Assembly (NCBI GenBank): GCA_950295325.1
Contig: OX485808.1
Span: 42,676,527 to 42,740,526 of the forward strand
Origin: Polytrichum commune
Taxonomy: Eukaryota; Streptophyta; Polytrichopsida; Polytrichales; Polytrichaceae
Length of the DNA stretch: 64,000 nucleotides
Reading direction: 5' to 3'
Below, one piece after another: positions 59,159 through 64,000 of this stretch. The first letter of the stretch is position 1. Each line of letters begins with the position of its first letter. The translations under genes and the position numbers were made by a program. The notes beneath the pieces are model-generated. The model was given only the letters and a program-made list of their open reading frames with translations. It was not told the DNA's origin and did no database searches.

Positions 59159-59708
59159 TTTGGGAACACCTCCCACCCATGGAAATTAGGAGGCACGAGA
59201 GTAAGGCTATGAGTTATGTGTAGCTTATGGCGTGATTATAGAATGCTCAAGAACACCTCAATCGGAGGTGTGAGCTAGGAGTTATGGCAATGTGAGTGGG
59301 GCGCTGTCCTGGTACAACAGTGGCGTGGGAGTGGCTCCTGGGACTGCCAAGGTTTGAACAGGCATAACTTCCTCAATAATTGCCCAAATGAGGCAAGTGA
59401 AGAGTCCATCAGCATCTGCGCAAAGCCTAGATGAAGATGGAGTGGTGGCTTCTTAGCATCAGAGATCATATATTAAGGAAGTTATGATGGTCTGAAGCTT
59501 TTATGGGCTTCTAGGCTCAGAGGCTGAGGGAAAATGTCTACTTGGCCAAGTTTTTTGTACATCATGGCCTAAATCAATGAGGGACATGTCTCATGGAATG
59601 ACAAAGAGGCAACAAATTCCTTCATGAGCCCAAAGCTCACAAGGGGATTGGAGTTTGCCGACAAGTAAAGCGGGCAAGCCCACCAAGGTGCGGTTTGCAA
59701 AGGGCGAA
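59159..59708 (+). mobile_element. Fragment of an older gypsy relative, opposite orientation
   Basis: 59159-59550 is the reverse complement of the middle of the LTR (TTGGGAACACCTCCCACCC through AAAATGTCTACTTGG) at lower identity. 59560-59708 matches the protease-side interior in the same sense (CAAGCCCACCAAGGTGCGGT, with GAGCCCAAA.CTCACAAGG before it). Everything between is deleted. The right edge is joined abruptly to the receptor 3' flank. The young element may have inserted into this relic, though the LTR part expected left of 52100 is not convincing. Confidence 0.75.
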
Positions 59709-60215
59709 CCAAAATGCCACTCAAAACACAACCAATAGGATTTGGGTATTAGTTAAAGGGTTACCAATAAACATGGAGATACTATAATATGCAAATTAAC
59801 ATGGACAAGTTGTAAACATGAATAGAACAAAACAAGAATTACAATCAGTTATGACAAGACATAGACTTTTGCAACACTACCTACTCCCAAAAAACAAATT
59901 GCATTCAAATACAAGAAGGCTAAATACAAAAGCCATATTTATCTTATTGATCCTACTACACACTTTTAGGGGGATCCAATATCTATAACCATATTTGTTT
60001 TCTAATAATTACTAAATTGGAGGAATCATTTACCACCCTATTTTAAACATTATCATGCAGGGGACATATTTCCAATGCTATGATACTAGATCTAAAGAAA
60101 TTATAATTTTTACCCTCAACGATTTGAATTGATCCTATTCTTTTATTTCATGTGGTTTCTAAAATTCCGATAGTCAACTCCCCAAGCTACTATATGCCAG
60201 AATACAACACTAGTG
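59709..60215. repeat. Duplicated 3' flank of the receptor genes, copy 2
   Basis: Colinear with 3146-3660, including the right end of the hAT-like element (GTGGTTTCTAAAATTCCGAT...CCCCAAG near 60150-60186). Its left end is cut by the gypsy fragment. Confidence 0.85.
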
Positions 60216-60225
60216 TATTAGTTGC

Positions 60226-60488
60226 TCAATCCGGGAGGAAACTCCTCCAAAACCTCACATTCTAGCATGTCAATTCATGAGACTCATCACCCATCCAAAT
60301 TCTTTCACTTTCTTCCTCAAAGACTCACATTTCGACATATCCAAATCCTCCATGGTACGTAGGTTGCTCAATCCGGGGGGGAACACCTTCAAATCTATAT
60401 TATCGTAAATATAAAGTTTCTTGAGATTTATCAACCCACAAAATGTTTCCCGTATCTTCCTCAAAGAACCACATCCACACAAATTCAA
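60226..60488 (-). pseudogene. LRR relic beyond the stop of receptor gene 2
   Basis: In the same frame as the gene but after its stop: LNLCGCGSLRKIRETFCGL and FPPGLSNLRTMEDLDMSKCE are still readable, ending near 60270. It corresponds to 4526-4789 in gene 1. Confidence 0.7.
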
Positions 60489-63400
60489 TTATTTCGATGC
60501 AAAAATGTTGTTCAATCCTTGAGGAATCTCCTCCTCAACCTCGCATTCTTTCATGATAAGTTTCTTCAGACTCGCCAACCCACCCAATCCTTCCGGTATC
60601 TTCTTCAAAGACCGGCATCTTGAGAAATTCAACTCCTCCAGTGCACACAAGTTTGTCAATCCGGGGGGGAACTCCTCCAAAGCCTCACATTCCCACATGT
60701 CGAGTTTCTTGAGACTCGTCAACCCACCAAATCCTTCCGGTATCTTCTTCAAAGACCGACACTTTGAGAAATCCAACTCCTCCAATGCACACAAGTTTGT
60801 CAATCCGGGGGGGAACTCCTCCAAAGCCTCACATGCTTGCATGTCGAGTTTCTTTAGACTCGCCAACCCACCCAATCCTTCCGGTATCTTCTTCAAAGAC
60901 CAGCATCTTGAGAAATTCAACTCCTCTAGTGCACACAAGTTTGTCAATCCGGGGGGGAACTCCTCCAAAGCCTCACATTCCCACATGTCGAGTTTCTTGA
61001 GACTCGTCAACCCACCAAATCCTTCCGGTATTTTCTTCAGAGACCGACACTTTGAGAAATCCAACTCCTCCAATGCACACAACTTTGTCAATCCGGAAGG
61101 AAACTCCTCCAAAGCCTCACATTCCCACATGTCGAGTTTCTTAAGACTCGTCAACCCACCAAATCCTTCCGGTATCTTCTTCAAAGACTGACACTTTGCG
61201 AAATCCAACTCCTCCAATGCACATAAGTTTGTCAATCCGGGGGGGAACTCCTCCAAAGCCTCACATTCCCACATGTCGAGTTTCTTGAGACTCCTCAACC
61301 CACCAAATCCTTCCGGTATCTTCCTCAAGAACTGGCATTTCGAGAAATTCAACCCCTCCAATGCACACAAGTTTGTCAATCCGGGAGGGAACTCCTCCAA
61401 AGCCTCACATACCCCCATGTCAAGTTTCTTAAGACTCGTCAACCCACCAAATCCTTCCGGTATCTTCTTCAAAGACCGACACTTTGAGAAATCCAACTCC
61501 TCCAATGCACACAAGTTTGTCAATCCGGGGGGGAACTCCTGCAAAGCCTCACATTCCCACATGTCGAGTTTCTTGAGACTCGTCAACACACCAAATCCTT
61601 CCGGTATCTTCTTTAAAGACCGACACTTTGAGAAATCCAACTCCTCCAATACACACAAGTTTGTCAATCCGGGGGGGAACTCCTCCAAAGCCTCACATGC
61701 TTGCATGTCGAGTTTCTTGAGACTCGCCAACCCACCCAATCCTTCCGGTATCTTCTTCAAAGACCGGCATCTTGAGAAATTCAACTCCTCCAATGCACAC
61801 AAATTTGTCAATCCGGGGGGGAACTCCTCCCAAGCCTCACATTCCCACAGGTTGAGTTTCTTGAGACTCGTCAACCCACCAAATCCTTCCGGAGTCTTCC
61901 TCAAAGACCGGCATCTTGAGAAATTCAACTCCTCCAGTGCACACAAGTTTGTCAATCCGGGGGGGAACTCCTCCCAAGCCTCACATTCCCACATGTCGAG
62001 TTTCTTGAGACTCGTCAACCCACCCAATCCTTCCGGTATCTTCTTCAAAGACCGGCATCTTGATAATTTCAACTCCTCCAATGCACACAAGCTTGTCAAT
62101 CCGGGGGGGAACTCCTCCAAAGCCTCACATGCTTGCATATTGAGTTTCTTCAGACTCGTCAACCCACCCAATCCCTCCGGTATCTTCTTCAAAGACCGGC
62201 ATCTTGATAATTTCAACTCCTCCAATGTATACAAATTTGTTAATCCGGGAGGAAACTCCTCCAAAGCCTCGCATTCCCACATGTCGAGTTTCTTGAGACT
62301 CGTCAACCCACCAAATCCTTCCGGTATCTTCCTCAAGGACTTGCATTTCGAGAAATTCAACTCCTCCAATGCACACAAGTTTGTCAATCCGGGAGGGAAC
62401 TCCTCCAAAGCCTCACATTCCCACATGTCGAGTTTCTTCAGATTTGTCAACCCACCATATCCTTCCGGTATTTTCTTCAAAGACCGACATCGCGAGAAAT
62501 TCAAGTCCTCCAATGCACACAAATTGCTCAATCCGGGAGGGAACTCCTCCAAAGCCTCACATGCTTGCATGTGAAGTTTCTTGAGACTCGTCAACCCACC
62601 AAATCCTTCCGGTATCTTCTTCAAAGACATGCATTCCGAGAAATCCAGCACCTCCAATGCACACAAGTTTGTCAATCCGGGAGGGAAGTCCTCCAAAGCC
62701 TCACATTCCCACATGTCAAATTTCTTGAGACTCGTCAACCCACCAAATCCTTCCGGTATCTTCTTCAAAGACCGACACTTTGAGAAATCCAACTCCTCCA
62801 ATGCACACAAGTTTGTCAATCCGGGGGGGAACTCCTCCAAAGCCTCACATGCTTGCATGTCGAGTGTCTTGAGACTCGTCAACCCACCAAATCCTTCCGG
62901 TATCTTCTTCAAAGACCGGCATCTTGATAAATTCAACTCCTCCAATGCACACAAGTTTGTCAATCCGGGGGGGAACTCCTCCAAAGCCTCACATGCTTGC
63001 ATATTGAGTTTCTTCAGACTAGTCAACCCACCCAATCCCTCCGGTATCTTCTTCAAAGACCGGCATCTTGATAATTTCAACTCCTCCAATGTACACAAGT
63101 TGGTCAATCCGGGAGGGAACTCCTCCAAAGCCTCACATTCCCACATGTCGAGTTTCTTGAGACTTGTCAACCCACCAAATCCTTCCGGTATCTTCCTCAA
63201 AGACCGGCATTTCGAGAAATTCAACTCCTCCAATACACACAAGTTTGTCAATCCGGGAGGGAACTCCTCCAAAGCCTCACATTCCCACATGTCGAGTGTC
63301 TTCAGATTTGTCAACCCACCATATCCTTCCGGTATTTTCTTCAAAGACCGACATCGCGAGAAATTCAAGTCCTCCAATGCACACAAATTGCTCAATCCGG

Positions 63401-64000
63401 GAGGGAACTCCTCCAAAGCCTCACATGCTTGCATGTGAAGTTTCTTGAGACTCGTCAACCCACCAAATCCTTCCGGTATCTTCTTCAAAGACATGCATTC
63501 CGAGAAATCCAGCACCTCCAATGTACACAAGTTTGTCAATCCGGGAGGGAACTCCTCCAAAGCCTCACATTCCCACATGTCAAATTTCTTGAGACTCGTC
63601 AACCCACCAAATCCTTCCGGTATCTTCTTCAAAGACCGACACTTTGAGAAATCCAACTCCTCCAATGCACACAAGTTTGTCAATCCGGGGGGGAACTCCT
63701 CCAAAGCCTCACATGCTTGCATGTCGAGTGTCTTGAGACTCATCAACCCACCCAATCCTTCCGGTATCTTCTTCAGAGACCGGCATCTTGATAAATTCAA
63801 CTCCTCCAATGCACACAAGTTTGTCAATCCGGGAGGGAACTCCTCCAAAGCCTCACATTCCCACATGTCGAGTTTCTTCAGATTTGTCAACCCACCATAT
63901 CCTTCCGGTATTTTCTTCAAAGACCGACATCGCGAGAAATTCAAGTCCTCCAATGCACACAAATTGCTCAATCCGGGAGGGAACTCTTCCAAAGCCTCAC
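60489..64000 (-). CDS. Receptor gene 2, LRR exon (partial), kinase-NB-ARC-LRR paralogue
   Basis: A single open frame of at least 1167 codons from the right edge to TAA at 60489-60491, made of about 24 tandem 48-residue units (two 24-residue LRRs each; consensus LEELDFSKCRSLKKIPEGFG then TSLKKLDMWECEALEEFPPG). The stop sits at the same codon as in gene 1 (ASE-stop there, ASK-stop here). The kinase and NB-ARC exons should lie to the right of the window; assigning this to the same class rests on near-identity of the LRRs and of the 3' flank. Function by family: intracellular immune receptor sensor region. The lack of any stop in 3.5 kb of repeat suggests selection on the reading frame. Confidence 0.85.
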   Translation of the reverse strand, partial: EALEEFPPGLSNLCALEDLNFSRCRSLKKIPEGYGGLTNLKKLDMWECEALEEFPPGLTNLCALEELNLSRCRSLKKIPEGLGGLMSLKTLDMQACEALEEFPPGLTNLCALEELDFSKCRSLKKIPEGFGGLTSLKKFDMWECEALEEFPPGLTNLCTLEVLDFSECMSLKKIPEGFGGLTSLKKLHMQACEALEEFPPGLSNLCALEDLNFSRCRSLKKIPEGYGGLTNLKTLDMWECEALEEFPPGLTNLCVLEELNFSKCRSLRKIPEGFGGLTSLKKLDMWECEALEEFPPGLTNLCTLEELKLSRCRSLKKIPEGLGGLTSLKKLNMQACEALEEFPPGLTNLCALEELNLSRCRSLKKIPEGFGGLTSLKTLDMQACEALEEFPPGLTNLCALEELDFSKCRSLKKIPEGFGGLTSLKKFDMWECEALEDFPPGLTNLCALEVLDFSECMSLKKIPEGFGGLTSLKKLHMQACEALEEFPPGLSNLCALEDLNFSRCRSLKKIPEGYGGLTNLKKLDMWECEALEEFPPGLTNLCALEELNFSKCKSLRKIPEGFGGLTSLKKLDMWECEALEEFPPGLTNLYTLEELKLSRCRSLKKIPEGLGGLTSLKKLNMQACEALEEFPPGLTSLCALEELKLSRCRSLKKIPEGLGGLTSLKKLDMWECEAWEEFPPGLTNLCALEELNFSRCRSLRKTPEGFGGLTSLKKLNLWECEAWEEFPPGLTNLCALEELNFSRCRSLKKIPEGLGGLASLKKLDMQACEALEEFPPGLTNLCVLEELDFSKCRSLKKIPEGFGVLTSLKKLDMWECEALQEFPPGLTNLCALEELDFSKCRSLKKIPEGFGGLTSLKKLDMGVCEALEEFPPGLTNLCALEGLNFSKCQFLRKIPEGFGGLRSLKKLDMWECEALEEFPPGLTNLCALEELDFAKCQSLKKIPEGFGGLTSLKKLDMWECEALEEFPSGLTKLCALEELDFSKCRSLKKIPEGFGGLTSLKKLDMWECEALEEFPPGLTNLCALEELNFSRCWSLKKIPEGLGGLASLKKLDMQACEALEEFPPGLTNLCALEELDFSKCRSLKKIPEGFGGLTSLKKLDMWECEALEEFPPGLTNLCALEELNFSRCRSLKKIPEGLGGLASLKKLIMKECEVEEEIPQGLNNIFASK
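62305..64000 (-). repeat. 864-bp higher-order duplication within the gene 2 LRR array
   Basis: Markers that distinguish individual units recur exactly 864 bp (6 x 144) apart: the CCACCATATCCTTCCGGTAT unit at 62453 and 63317 (and again at 63893, 4 units on), and the GACATGCATTCCGAG unit at 62625 and 63489. Reading frames in these segments are nearly identical over 864 bp, so a six-unit block was duplicated recently by unequal exchange. Confidence 0.85.

Noticed and set aside
60489..64000. Could the LRR arrays be a non-coding satellite?
   Set aside because: Gene 2 stays open in the LRR frame over 3.5 kb, substitutions respect LRR consensus positions, and gene 1's array follows in frame from an NB-ARC exon.

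Overview
The window is nuclear DNA from a land plant, most likely a bryophyte and probably a moss. The lineage call rests mainly on a protein kinase-NB-ARC-LRR immune receptor (the 'PNL' class described from mosses). Supporting plant signs are an LTR element primed by initiator-Met tRNA, short GT-AG introns, MITEs with 8-bp or 3-bp target duplications, and an EDR2-like START gene relic. The sequence is AT-rich, gene-poor and dominated by nested, decayed transposable elements. The lineage is an inference; another deep-branching streptophyte is not excluded.

Layout. 1-1.4 kb: 3' end of a LINE-type ORF (RNase H, Cys/His finger, nuclease-like C-terminus) with one in-frame stop; a more decayed relative lies at 39.5-40.8 kb. 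2.8-3.6 kb: a MITE in the 3' flank of the first receptor gene. 4.2-11.4 kb (minus strand): receptor gene 1, with an intact kinase exon (9780-11390), an intact NB-ARC exon (8622-9653) and an LRR exon broken by two stop codons and a frameshift. 16.3-17.2 kb (minus): exons of a dead START-domain (EDR2-like) gene. 18.6-51.9 kb: MITEs, a 6.8-kb TIR-bounded region holding a 3.2-kb hAT-like element, a solo LTR carrying its own MITE, an uncharacterised repeat family (19.3, 34.9, 42.9 and 49.3 kb) and a gene-like but unrecognised stretch at 46.4-48.5 kb. 52.1-59.15 kb: a complete-looking Ty3/gypsy chromovirus insertion (minus) with two 972-bp LTRs in which I see no difference, a perfect 5-bp duplication, and a badly damaged interior. 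59.16-59.7 kb: a piece of an older relative in the opposite orientation. 59.7-64 kb (minus): 3' flank and LRR exon of receptor gene 2, open for more than 1100 codons and running off the right edge.

The two receptor genes are same-strand paralogues about 50 kb apart that share their 3' flanks, including MITE sequence. Gene 1 looks disabled in its recognition half; gene 2 is uninterrupted where visible. Their LRRs are made of near-identical 144-bp (48-residue, two-LRR) units that are clearly being homogenised and duplicated, including an 864-bp six-unit block copied within gene 2. This is the most interesting biology here: a kinase-NLR cluster whose ligand-sensing array behaves like a satellite. 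I saw no rRNA, tRNA, CRISPR or organellar genes.
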